Below are positions 1-8,583 of a DNA stretch of 64,000 bases, one piece after another (position 1 is the stretch's first letter; each line of letters begins with the position of its first letter). Where the stretch lies: contig NZ_FNPF01000004.1 of assembly GCF_900107235.1 (NCBI RefSeq), forward strand, positions 1-64,000, written 5' to 3'. The position numbers were made by a program, and so were the translations under genes. The notes below the pieces were generated by a model that saw only the letters and a program-made list of their open reading frames with translations, was not told the origin of the DNA and did no database searches. The stretch comes from Citreimonas salinaria. GTDB taxonomy: Bacteria; Pseudomonadota; Alphaproteobacteria; Rhodobacterales; Rhodobacteraceae.

Positions 1-173
1 TCCTCGACCGTCTCGTCGATGGTGAACAGCGGCGCGATCTCGACCGCGCCGCCGATGCTGCCGGCGACGATGATCGCGCCGGCCAGGCCCAGCGAATAGC
101 GCTCGAGCTTGTATTGGCCGGCAAAGAGCCCGTGGAAGAACTTGCGGAACGGGGCGAGGAGGGTTCTGAACAT
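1..173 (-). CDS. ccoO: cbb3-type cytochrome c oxidase subunit II (CcoO), N-terminal fragment
   Basis: Only the first 57 codons are inside the window; the gene runs off the left edge. CcoO is the membrane-anchored mono-haem c subunit that passes electrons to CcoN in the high-affinity cbb3 terminal oxidase. What is visible is a basic amphipathic start, one hydrophobic segment (about residues 29-43) and the CcoO signature GGAVEIAPLF (about 41-50) after it. The ATG lies 3 nt after the ccoN stop, so the two are co-transcribed. The first 27 residues (MFRTLLAPFRKFFHGLFAGQ and on) are longer and more basic than the CcoO N-termini I recall. The CXXCH haem site would lie outside the window. Confidence 0.82.
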   Translation of the reverse strand, partial: MFRTLLAPFRKFFHGLFAGQYKLERYSLGLAGAIIVAGSIGGAVEIAPLFTIDETVE

Positions 174-176
174 CGC

Positions 177-1832
177 TTATTCCCCCGGAACCGCGGCATC
201 GCCGGCCGCGCCGTCGGCCGACACGGGATGATCCTGAACCATCGTGGTTCCGGGCGCCTGCCGGATCGTCATCCACAGGTTGTAACAGCCCAGCGCCGTG
301 CCCACGAAGAACATCGTCCCACCGACCGCGCGGGCCACGTAGTAGGGGTTCATCGCCAGAACGGTGGTGATGAACGGGTATTGCAGCGTGCCGGCGTCGG
401 TGTAGGTGCGCCACATCAGGCCCTGCAGGATGCCCGAGTTCCACATCGCCAGCACGTAGACCACCGTGCCCAGCACGGCGAGCCAGAAGTGCCACTCGAT
501 CAGCCTGTTGGACCACATCCGCTCGACCCGCCAGATCACCGGGACGGCGGCGTAGACCACGCCGAAGATCAGGATCGCGTTCCAGCCCAGTGCGCCGGCA
601 TGGACGTGGGCGACGGTCCAGTCGGTGTAATGCGACAGCGCGTTGACGCCGCGGATCGCCAGGAACGAGCCTTCGAAGGTGGTCAGGCCGTAGAAGATCG
701 CCGCCACCATCATGAAGCGCAGCGTCGCGTCGTCGCGCACCTTGTGCCACGCGCCGTTCAACGTCAGCAGCGCGTTCGCGGCCGTGGCCCAGGACGGCAC
801 CAGAAGCATCACCGAGAAGGTCATGCCCAGCGTCTGCACCCAGTGCGGCAGGGCGGTGTAGTGCAGGTGGTGCGAGCCCGCCCAGACGTAGAAGAACACG
901 ATGCCCCAGAAGGACAGGATCGACAGCCGGTAGGAATAGATCGGCCGCTCGGCCCGCTTGGGCAGGTAGTAGTAGAGCATCCCCAGGAAGCCCGCGGTCA
1001 GGAAGAAGGCGACCGCGTTGTGGCCGTACCACCACTGCATCATCGCGTCCTGCACGCCCGACCAGACGATGTAGCTGCGCGAGCCCGTCCACGACACCGG
1101 GAGCGCCACGTTGTTGAAGATGTGCAGGATGGCCACGATCAGGATGAAGGCCATGTAGTACCAGTTCGCCACGTAGATGTGCGGCTCGTTCCGGCGTGCG
1201 AGGGTGCGCATGTAGAGCACGAAATACGTGATCCAGACGACGACCAGCCACAGGTCGGCGTACCACTCGGCCTCGGCGTACTCCTTCGACTGGTTGATGC
1301 CCATCAGGTAGCCGCTGACCGCGAGGATCACGAAAAGCTGGTAGCCGAACAGCACGAACCACGGGCTGAACTGCCCGGCCAGCCGCGCCCGGCTGGTGCG
1401 CTGCATGACGTGGAAGGACGTGGCGATCAGCGCGGTGCCGCCGAAGCCGAAGATCACGCCGGTGGTGTGCGCGGGGCGCAGGCGGCCGAAGCTGGCCCAG
1501 GGCGCGTCGAAGGTCAGGTCGGGCCAGGCCAGCAGGTAGGCAACCCACAGGCCGAAAAACATCCCTATGATGGCCCATACCATCGCCAGGATGATCCCGA
1601 CCTTGATCGGGTCGTCGTAATAGCTGCGGTGGGCATCGGGCGACGGCTGCGGATCGTCGAGGTGCTGCAGCACCAGAACGAAGAGAGCCGCGCAGAACAG
1701 CAGCACGATGACGCCGTGCGACGCGAAGGCCTCGTCCGCCCCTGTGGCGGCCATCAGCAGGCCGACCAGCCCGCCGATGCCCAGCAGGATAAGCGCCGCC
1801 TGACGCTCGCCCACGGTCAGATTGGCAATCAT
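177..1832 (-). CDS. ccoN: cbb3-type cytochrome c oxidase subunit I (CcoN)
   Basis: Catalytic haem-copper subunit (551 aa) that reduces O2 at the inner membrane and pumps protons. About 12 or more hydrophobic helices are readable. Ligands fall at the family spacing: H122 (RPAHTT, low-spin haem), H271 (CuB), Y315 (the cross-linked helix VII tyrosine, 44 residues after the CuB histidine), H321/H322 (CuB), H409 and H411 (HVHAG, haems b3 and b). I start at ATG 1832 because the preceding GGGGGAA is a good ribosome site and the reading frame above it is low-complexity. ccoO follows after 3 nt. I see no canonical FNR/FixK palindrome (TTGAT-N4-ATCAA) in the 342 nt upstream, although oxygen control of cbb3 operons is usual. 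Confidence 0.96.
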   Translation of the reverse strand: MIANLTVGERQAALILLGIGGLVGLLMAATGADEAFASHGVIVLLFCAALFVLVLQHLDDPQPSPDAHRSYYDDPIKVGIILAMVWAIIGMFFGLWVAYLLAWPDLTFDAPWASFGRLRPAHTTGVIFGFGGTALIATSFHVMQRTSRARLAGQFSPWFVLFGYQLFVILAVSGYLMGINQSKEYAEAEWYADLWLVVVWITYFVLYMRTLARRNEPHIYVANWYYMAFILIVAILHIFNNVALPVSWTGSRSYIVWSGVQDAMMQWWYGHNAVAFFLTAGFLGMLYYYLPKRAERPIYSYRLSILSFWGIVFFYVWAGSHHLHYTALPHWVQTLGMTFSVMLLVPSWATAANALLTLNGAWHKVRDDATLRFMMVAAIFYGLTTFEGSFLAIRGVNALSHYTDWTVAHVHAGALGWNAILIFGVVYAAVPVIWRVERMWSNRLIEWHFWLAVLGTVVYVLAMWNSGILQGLMWRTYTDAGTLQYPFITTVLAMNPYYVARAVGGTMFFVGTALGCYNLWMTIRQAPGTTMVQDHPVSADGAAGDAAVPGE

Positions 1833-2174
1833 AAATTCCCCCGAACCGCCTGTGCTTTGCAATTCAGCTTGGCAGATCGCGGCCCGGTTGTGAACCGGGC
1901 GCGGAAATGATCTCGCCCCGCGCTCGAAACCGCGTGTTGCGGCGGCGTTCGCCGGCGGCGCATCTTGCATCCGGGCCCGTGGCGCCGCCGGGAACGGTGG
2001 TTGATGTGCCGCGTCGCAGGCCCGATGTAAGGGACGAAACGGCGTCGACGCGGCGAGGGCCGGCAGCAACCGAAGAGCGTGCTTCCCGCACGGCGGCGCT
2101 TGCCGGGATCTCGGCGCAGCTCGGCCGGGTGGCCGCTGCCCGCGGCGACGCGAACGAACAGGACGGATGGAACA
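1833..2174. other. Divergent intergenic region between ccoN and the flavin monooxygenase gene
   Basis: This 342-nt gap separates two divergent genes and must hold both promoters. It has no credible reading frame (only GC-rich shadow frames) and no tRNA-like fold. The only distinct structures are the inverted repeat at 1882-1900 and a GGACGGATGGAAC ribosome site just before 2175. No FNR-type site was found by eye. Confidence 0.6.
1882..1900. promoter_or_regulatory. Perfect 8-bp inverted repeat upstream of ccoN
   Basis: GCCCGGTT-GTG-AACCGGGC is a perfect 8-bp inverted repeat with a 3-nt centre, starting 50 nt upstream of the ccoN start codon. It could be a regulator-binding site near the promoter or a hairpin in the 5' untranslated region. 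It does not match the FNR or RegA consensus. Role is inference only. Confidence 0.35.
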
Positions 2175-3155
<981 letters not shown>

Positions 3156-3158
3156 ACC

Positions 3159-3560
3159 TCAGTCGGCGCGCGCGGCCTTCTTCGCCCGGCGCAGCAGCAT
3201 GTCACGCTTCACCTTTCCCAGCCGGTCGAAATACATCCGGCCGTCCAGGTGGTCGATCTGGTGCTGCACGCTGGTCGCCCACAACCCGACGAAGTCCTTC
3301 TCGACCTCGGCGCCGTGTTCGTCGAGATAGGTGACCGTCACGGCGCCGGGCCGCTCGATCACCGCCGACACGCCCGGCAGGTTGGGCGAGGCTTCCTCGT
3401 GGCTGCGGGGCTGCACGCTGGCATGCAGCACGTGCGGATTGGCCATGCGGATCGCCTGGCCGCGCGTGTCGGACGCATCGACCACGGCCAGCCGCAGCGC
3501 CACGCCGATCTGCGGTGCGGCAAGGCCGACACCCGGCATCGCCTCCATCGTGTCGATCAT
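3159..3560 (-). CDS. Peptide deformylase paralogue 3, catalytically degenerate, with a disrupted 5' end
   Basis: Clearly peptide deformylase by descent: motif I GVGLAAPQ (residues 10-17 of this frame) is intact. However, motif II reads HEEASPNLPG in place of EGCLS, so the metal-binding Cys is missing, and motif III reads QHQIDHLDG in place of QHEIDHLDG, so the catalytic Glu is Gln. It is therefore probably not an active deformylase. From ATG 3560 it has 133 aa, about 30 short. Family-like residues (RPDRRLRTPATPV, then ITDEIRAIWDD) continue upstream in the same frame to the def2 stop at 3666-3668, but no ATG/GTG/TTG lies there. The expected start ATG-ACC-GTC at 3661 is in a different frame, which closes with a TGA overlapping ATG 3560. 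Either a frameshift sits near 3650-3660, a CTG (3647) is used, or a short form restarts at 3560. Confidence 0.75.
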   Translation of the reverse strand: MIDTMEAMPGVGLAAPQIGVALRLAVVDASDTRGQAIRMANPHVLHASVQPRSHEEASPNLPGVSAVIERPGAVTVTYLDEHGAEVEKDFVGLWATSVQHQIDHLDGRMYFDRLGKVKRDMLLRRAKKAARAD

Positions 3561-3665
3561 GTCGTCCCAGATCGCGCGGATCTCGTCGGTGATCGTATGA
3601 ACCGGCGTGGCTGGCGTGCGCAGGCGCCTGTCGGGCCGGGGATGCAGCGTCGGACGGTCATGGCC

Positions 3666-4166
3666 CTACCGGCGCGCGGATTCGTATTCCGACAGCAGCC
3701 CGTCGCGCGCCTGCGGCGACAGGTGGTCGAAATGCATCCGCCCGTCGAGATGATCCATCTCGTGAAGGGCGACGCGCGCCTCGGCACCCGTCAGGGCGAC
3801 GCGCTGGTTCTGCCCGTTCTCGTCGGCATAGCCGATATTCACGCTCGTGGGGCGCGACACGCGCGCCTCGACGCCGGGTACGGACAGGCAGCCTTCGGCG
3901 CCGGTGGCCTGCGTGTCGGCGGTCGACAAGATGTGCGGATTGATACAGGCGCGCGGCGTGGGCGTGCCGTCCTTCCAGCCCGCATCCATCACGAAGACGC
4001 GCTTCAGCGCTCCGACCTGAGGACCGGCAAGACCGCGGCCCGGCGCATCGTACATCGTGTCGAACATGTCGGCGATCAGCGCGCGCAGGTCCTCGTCGTC
4101 CTTCACCGGAGCGCAGGGTTGCGACAGACGCGGGTCGGGCCACAGGAGGATCGGCAGAATGCTCAT
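3666..4166 (-). CDS. def: Peptide deformylase paralogue 2
   Basis: A 166-aa metallo-deformylase that removes formate from the N-terminal formyl-Met of new proteins. Motif II EGCLS and motif III LHEMDHLDG are intact, supplying the Cys and two His metal ligands and the catalytic Glu. Motif I is altered to GRGLAGPQVG (Ala to Gly, and Arg in the variable position), which may shift substrate preference. The start ATG 4166 overlaps the TGA of the upstream deformylase (ATGA), so it is translationally coupled. An additional paralogue of this kind next to the canonical enzyme is frequent in Rhodobacterales. Confidence 0.92.
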   Translation of the reverse strand: MSILPILLWPDPRLSQPCAPVKDDEDLRALIADMFDTMYDAPGRGLAGPQVGALKRVFVMDAGWKDGTPTPRACINPHILSTADTQATGAEGCLSVPGVEARVSRPTSVNIGYADENGQNQRVALTGAEARVALHEMDHLDGRMHFDHLSPQARDGLLSEYESARR

Positions 4167-4681
4167 GCGCGGGCCATTTCCTTCTTCAGCTTGACCATCT
4201 TGCGGGTGATCATCTGGCGCTTCATCGGCTTGAGGTAGTCGATGAACAGCTTGCCGTCGAGGTGGTCGATCTCGTGCTGGACGCAGGTCGCCCACAGCCC
4301 GCCGAAGCCCTCGCGCTGCAGATTTCCGTTCCGGTCCAGCCACTCGACTTCGACCTCGGCGGGGCGTTCGACATCGGCGTACTGCTCGGGGATCGACAGG
4401 CAGCCTTCCTCGTAGACGTTGCGCTCGTCGGAAGCGGACAGGATGCGCGGGTTGACCATGACCAGCGGGCGCGGCTCGGCCGCGCCGTCCTTGACGCAAT
4501 CCAGCACGATCATGCGGGTCATCATGCCCACCTGCGGCGCGGCCAGCCCGATGCCCGGCGCGTCGTACATGGTTTCCAGCATGTCGTCGGCCAGCACGCG
4601 CAGGTCGTCCGTCACGTCGCTCACGGGCGGGCAGACCTTCTTGAGCCGCGGATCGGGGTGGATGAGAATGGGCCTGATCAT
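4163..4681 (-). CDS. def: Peptide deformylase (canonical)
   Basis: A 172-aa enzyme that hydrolyses N-formyl-Met on nascent chains at the ribosome, using Fe2+ or Zn2+. All three motifs are canonical: GIGLAAPQ (about 43-50), EGCLSIP, and QHEIDHLDG, together with PILIHPDPRLKK at the N-terminus and a lysine-rich C-terminus typical of type I. It heads a three-gene deformylase cluster on the minus strand, divergent from the patB-like gene and fmt. Fmt makes the formyl group that this enzyme removes. This copy is expected to be the housekeeping one. Confidence 0.97.
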   Translation of the reverse strand: MIRPILIHPDPRLKKVCPPVSDVTDDLRVLADDMLETMYDAPGIGLAAPQVGMMTRMIVLDCVKDGAAEPRPLVMVNPRILSASDERNVYEEGCLSIPEQYADVERPAEVEVEWLDRNGNLQREGFGGLWATCVQHEIDHLDGKLFIDYLKPMKRQMITRKMVKLKKEMARA

Positions 4682-4783
4682 GCGGTGTCACTTAGGCGAA
4701 GCCATGCGCCCGCGCAAGTTCGCGGGCTTGCACCTGACGGTCAGCCGGTTAGCCTGCGCGCGCAGGCAGCGCACGAGGACCCC

Positions 4784-5959
4784 ATGAGCCCCTTCGACGA
4801 AGAAATCGACCGCCACGGCACGCATTCCATGAAGTGGGACATGATGGAGCCGATCTACGGCGTGCCCGCCGATGACGGGTTGTCGATGTGGGTCGCGGAC
4901 ATGGATTTCCGCCCGCCCGATTGCGTGCAGGACGCGCTGGAGCGGATGGTCGCGCACGGCGTCTACGGCTATTTCGGCGACGACGCCGCCTACAAGGACG
5001 CGATCCGCTGGTGGATGGCCGAGCGCCACGGCTGGAAGGTCGAGGCCGACTGGATCCTGACCACCAACGGGCTGGTCAACGGCACCGGGCTGTGCGTCGA
5101 CGCGTTCACGGAGCCCGGTGATGGCGTGGTGCTGATGACGCCGGTCTACCACGCCTTCGCGCGCGTCATCGAGGCGGCGGGCCGGCAGGTGATTGAATGC
5201 CCGCTGGCGCTGGAGGACGGCCGCTACGCGATGGATTTCGACGCGTGGGAGACGATGCTGCCCGAGAGCGCGAAGATGCTGATCCTGTGTTCGCCGCACA
5301 ACCCCGGTGGCCGGGTCTGGAGTGCGGACGAGTTGCGCGGCGTCGCCGAGTTCTGCCGCCGCCACGACATGATCCTGGTCTCGGACGAGATCCACCACGA
5401 CCTGGTGATGCCGGGCCGCAGCCATGTGCCGATGCCGCTTGCCGCGCCTGACATTACCGACCGGCTGGTGATGATGACCGCCACGACCAAGACCTTCAAC
5501 ATCGCCGGCGCGCATGTGGGCAACGTGATCATTCCCGACGAGGCCCTGCGCAAACGGTTCGCTCGGCGCATGATGGCGCTGGGCATCTCGCCAAACGCGT
5601 TCGGGCTGCACATGGCCGGCGCCGCCTATTCGCCCGAGGGCGCGGCCTGGGTCGACGACCTGTGCACCTATCTTGACGGCAATCGGAAGGTCTTCGACGC
5701 AGCGATCGATTCCGTGCCGGGGCTGCGGTCGATGCCGCTCGAGGCGACTTATCTGGCATGGGTCGATTTCTCGGGCACCGGGATGGAACCGCAGGAATTC
5801 ACCCGCCGCGTCGAGCGTGACGCGCGAATCGCGGTCAACCACGGCGAGACCTTCGGCAAGGGCGGCGAAAGCTTCCTTCGGTTCAATCTCGCCACCCCGC
5901 GCGCCAAGGTCGAGGAGGCGGCGCGTCGCGTCCAGAACGCCTTCAGGGACCTGCAATAG
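4784..5959 (+). CDS. patB: PatB/MalY-family PLP-dependent C-S beta-lyase
   Basis: A 391-aa fold-type I PLP enzyme. Best family match is the MalY/PatB cystathionine beta-lyase group, which cleaves cystathionine or related thioethers to pyruvate, ammonia and a thiol. Marks are [11 protein letters not shown] (about 35-45), [10 protein letters not shown] (170-179), SDEIHHDLV (200-208, with the PLP-binding Asp at 201) and the Schiff-base lysine K236 in [11 protein letters not shown]. Start at ATG 4784 matches the usual [11 protein letters not shown] opening; the frame above it is antisense to def1. fmt begins 10 nt downstream, so the two are probably co-transcribed. Substrate is not fixed by sequence. 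Confidence 0.92.
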   Translation: MSPFDEEIDRHGTHSMKWDMMEPIYGVPADDGLSMWVADMDFRPPDCVQDALERMVAHGVYGYFGDDAAYKDAIRWWMAERHGWKVEADWILTTNGLVNGTGLCVDAFTEPGDGVVLMTPVYHAFARVIEAAGRQVIECPLALEDGRYAMDFDAWETMLPESAKMLILCSPHNPGGRVWSADELRGVAEFCRRHDMILVSDEIHHDLVMPGRSHVPMPLAAPDITDRLVMMTATTKTFNIAGAHVGNVIIPDEALRKRFARRMMALGISPNAFGLHMAGAAYSPEGAAWVDDLCTYLDGNRKVFDAAIDSVPGLRSMPLEATYLAWVDFSGTGMEPQEFTRRVERDARIAVNHGETFGKGGESFLRFNLATPRAKVEEAARRVQNAFRDLQ

Positions 5960-5969
5960 GGCCGCCGCC

Positions 5970-6875
5970 ATGCGCGTGATCTTCATGGGCAGCCCGGATT
6001 TCTCGGTCCCGGTGCTCGATGCGCTGGTCGAGGCGGGGCACCACATCGCCTGCGTCTATTGCCAGCCGCCCCGTCCGGCCGGGCGCGGCAAGAAGGAGCG
6101 GCCGACCCCCGTGCAGGCGCAAGCCGAGGCGCTTGGGCTTCCGGTTCGCCACCCCCGGTCGCTGAAAGGCATCGGCGAACAGGCCGAATTCATCGCGCTG
6201 GAGGCAGACGTGGCAGTGGTCGTGGCCTACGGGCTGATCCTGCCGCAGGCGGTTCTGGACGCGCCGCGCCACGGCTGCCTGAACATCCACGCCTCGCTGC
6301 TGCCGCGCTGGCGCGGGGCGGCGCCGATCCATCGCGCGGTAATGGCCGGCGACGCGGAAACCGGAATCTGCATCATGCGGATGGAGGCTGGGCTGGACAC
6401 CGGCCCGGTCCTGCTGCGCGAGGCGACGCCGATTACCGAGGCCGACACCACCGGCGCGCTGCACGACCGCCTGTCGCAGATGGGCGCTCGGCTGATCGTC
6501 GACGCGCTGGACCGGCTGGAGAACCTGCACCCCGAACCGCAGCCGGACGAGGGCGTGCTTTACGCGGACAAGATCGACAAGGCCGAGGCCGCGATCGACT
6601 GGACATGCCCCGCGACCCGGATCGCCCGCCAGATCCGCGGATTGTCGCCCTTTCCCGGCGCGTGGACCACGCATGGCGTGACTCGGATCAAGCTTCTCGA
6701 CGCCCGCGCGGTCGAGGGGCAGGGCGCGCCGGGCACAGTGCTCGACGGCCTGACCGTCGCCTGCGACGATGGCGCCGTCCGGGTGCTGCGCGCGCAGCGC
6801 GCCGGCAAGGGTCCCCAGGACGCGGAAACCTTTCTTCTGGGCTACCCGTTAACGGCCGGAGAGAAGCTGGGCTGA
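5970..6875 (+). CDS. fmt: Methionyl-tRNA formyltransferase
   Basis: A 301-aa enzyme that formylates Met-tRNA(fMet) with 10-formyl-THF to make the initiator. The N-terminal hydrolase-fold domain starts [16 protein letters not shown]; catalytic residues N105, H107 (LNIHASLLP) and D143 (LDTGPVL) are present, as is the diagnostic [12 protein letters not shown] loop (109-120). The C-terminal OB domain begins around residue 205. The length matches the family. It lies 10 nt after the beta-lyase gene and about 1.3 kb from the divergent deformylase cluster, so formylation and deformylation are neighbours, though in separate operons. Confidence 0.97.
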   Translation: MRVIFMGSPDFSVPVLDALVEAGHHIACVYCQPPRPAGRGKKERPTPVQAQAEALGLPVRHPRSLKGIGEQAEFIALEADVAVVVAYGLILPQAVLDAPRHGCLNIHASLLPRWRGAAPIHRAVMAGDAETGICIMRMEAGLDTGPVLLREATPITEADTTGALHDRLSQMGARLIVDALDRLENLHPEPQPDEGVLYADKIDKAEAAIDWTCPATRIARQIRGLSPFPGAWTTHGVTRIKLLDARAVEGQGAPGTVLDGLTVACDDGAVRVLRAQRAGKGPQDAETFLLGYPLTAGEKLG

Positions 6876-6973
6876 CCTCACGTGCAGGAATGCACATGAG
6901 CCGCGCGACCGGCGGCATTTTCTGCATCCACGCAGAAGGCTATGTCAGGTCCAGCAAGCGCAGGAGGCACCCA

Positions 6974-7963
6974 ATGGGCCAGCTCATCGACGGCATCTGG
7001 CACGACCAGTGGTACGACACCAAGTCGACCGGCGGCAAATTCGTCCGCTCGACCTCGAAATTCCGCAACTGGATCACCGCCGACGGCGCGCCGGGCCCCA
7101 CGGGCGAGGGCGGGTTCGAGGCCGAGCCGGGCCGCTACCATCTTTACGTGGCGCTCGCCTGCCCTTGGGCGCACCGCACGCTGGTCTTCCGCGCGCTCAA
7201 GGGGCTGGAGGACATGATCGACGTCAGCGTCGTGCATCCCGACATGCTGGGCGACGGCTGGACCTTCGCGACCGACTACCCCGGCGCCACGGGCGACCGG
7301 CTGTACGACCTGCCGTTCCTGCGCGACATCTACACCAAGGCCGATCCGCAGGTCTCGGGCCGGGTCACGGTGCCGGTGCTGTGGGACAAGCAGCGCGAGA
7401 CCATCGTCAGCAACGAAAGCGCCGAGATCATCCGCATGTTCAACGGCGCCTTCGACCACCTGACCGGGAACAGGGCCGACTACTGGCCAAAAGCGCTGCG
7501 CGACGCGATCGAGCCGGTGAACGTTCGGATCTACGACACGGTGAACAACGGCGTCTACAAGGCCGGTTTCGCCACATCGCAAAAGGCATACGACGAGGCG
7601 GTGGTCCCGCTGTTCGACACGCTCGACTGGATCGAGGACCGGCTGGCCACCCGGCGCTACCTAATGGGCGATACGCTGGCCGAGGCCGACTGGCGCCTGT
7701 TCACCACGCTGATCCGGTTCGACAAGGTCTATCACGGGCACTTCAAGTGCAACCGCGCGCGGATCGTCGACTACCCGAACATGTGGGGATACCTGCGCGA
7801 ACTCTACCAGCGGCCGGGCGTGGCCGGGACGGTGAACTTCGACCATATCGTCCGGCACTACCACTACAGCCACGAGACGGTGAACCCGCACCGCATCATC
7901 CCCATCGGCCCCGAGCTTGACCTCAACGCACCGCACGGGCGCGAGAGGCTGCGGGCGGCCTGA
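6974..7963 (+). CDS. Glutathionyl-hydroquinone reductase (ECM4/YqjG/PcpF family)
   Basis: A 329-aa xi-class glutathione transferase that removes glutathione from glutathionyl-hydroquinones with a second GSH, probably in quinone detoxification. The active-site cysteine C63 is in ACPWAHRTL. Further marks are the N-terminal FxRxxSxFRxWI segment (about 23-34), the VSNESAEIIRMFN glutathione-binding turn and a C-terminal helical domain ending in HYHYSHETVNP. Start ATG 6974 follows the ribosome site AGGAGG at 6963-6968. The gene appears to stand alone, 98 nt after fmt and convergent with the receiver gene. Confidence 0.93.
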   Translation: MGQLIDGIWHDQWYDTKSTGGKFVRSTSKFRNWITADGAPGPTGEGGFEAEPGRYHLYVALACPWAHRTLVFRALKGLEDMIDVSVVHPDMLGDGWTFATDYPGATGDRLYDLPFLRDIYTKADPQVSGRVTVPVLWDKQRETIVSNESAEIIRMFNGAFDHLTGNRADYWPKALRDAIEPVNVRIYDTVNNGVYKAGFATSQKAYDEAVVPLFDTLDWIEDRLATRRYLMGDTLAEADWRLFTTLIRFDKVYHGHFKCNRARIVDYPNMWGYLRELYQRPGVAGTVNFDHIVRHYHYSHETVNPHRIIPIGPELDLNAPHGRERLRAA

Positions 7964-7977
7964 CTTTTCAGGCTGCC
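7954..7977. terminator. Hairpin over the stop codon of the glutathionyl-hydroquinone reductase gene
   Basis: GCGGCCTGA-CTTT-TCAGGCTGC forms a 9-bp stem with one G-T wobble, plus one outer pair. It spans the TGA and lies in the 21-nt gap between convergent genes. There is no U-tract, so it may only block read-through weakly in either direction. Confidence 0.3.
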
Positions 7978-7984
7978 GCGAGGG

Positions 7985-8362
7985 TCAGGTGGGCGCGCCG
8001 TGGCGCTGGCCGTAATGATCGACCATCGCCGCAAGGTCTTCGGGCTCGGTGCCGCTGGGCAGGAAAGCGCAGGCATTCGCGCTCATCCGGAAGATCGAGC
8101 CATCCGAAAAGAAGCTCGAGCTCGTGACGAAGATGACCCGCGCCTCCGGCCGGCGCACCGCGGCGTAGTCGGAAACCGACATGGCGCCACCGTCGTCGAG
8201 TTCGAGGTCCAGCACGATCACGCGCACGTCGCAGACGCTGATGACGTCGATCGCCTGTTCGCCGGTTTGGGCGATGCGTACCTCGAATCCCATGCGTTCC
8301 ATGTGGCGGCGCCACAGATCCGCCAGCCTGCGGTCACTCTCGGCAATCAGAACCGTGTGCAT
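7985..8362 (-). CDS. Stand-alone response-regulator receiver protein
   Basis: A 125-aa CheY-like protein with nothing after the receiver domain. The phosphoacceptor is probably D52 in VLDLEL, the acidic pocket is E8-D10 (AESD) and the switch Thr is T80 (FVTSSS). The conserved lysine at the end of strand 5 is missing: the sequence reads AFLPSGTEP where others have KP. Phosphorylation-dependent switching may be altered. No histidine kinase lies nearby. Start ATG 8362 has a GGGGGG ribosome site. The gene is divergent from the mltB-type gene. Partner and role are unknown. Confidence 0.85.
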   Translation of the reverse strand: MHTVLIAESDRRLADLWRRHMERMGFEVRIAQTGEQAIDVISVCDVRVIVLDLELDDGGAMSVSDYAAVRRPEARVIFVTSSSFFSDGSIFRMSANACAFLPSGTEPEDLAAMVDHYGQRHGAPT

Positions 8363-8583
8363 CGTACCCCCCGCCCGACTGCACTGCGCTTCAGGCAAGC
8401 CTGCAAGACGCTGCGCTGTGACCGGACCAACATAGTCGGATTTGCTTCATGTTCGTGAACAAATGATTAAGCCACCGCCCCACGGGCCGGAATAGCGGCG
8501 GGGTTCCGCCGGCGTCGGCTTGCAACGGAATGCCCGGTTGATACGGTGCGCCGACGCCAGACTTAATCCTGATCGGAGATGCC

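Noticed and set aside
114-1910. Long open frame on the plus strand opposite ccoN
   Set aside because: It has arginine, histidine, glycine and aspartate in the pattern expected from the antisense of a GC-rich gene, and ccoN carries full catalytic signatures.
1833-2174. FNR/FixK box upstream of ccoN
   Set aside because: TTGAT occurs at about 2002 but the matching half-site is absent, so there is no palindrome.
3557-3661. Separate 35-codon peptide starting at ATG 3661
   Set aside because: It is not conserved-looking and its sequence is out of frame with the clear deformylase N-terminal residues; it is better read as the disrupted start of the third deformylase.
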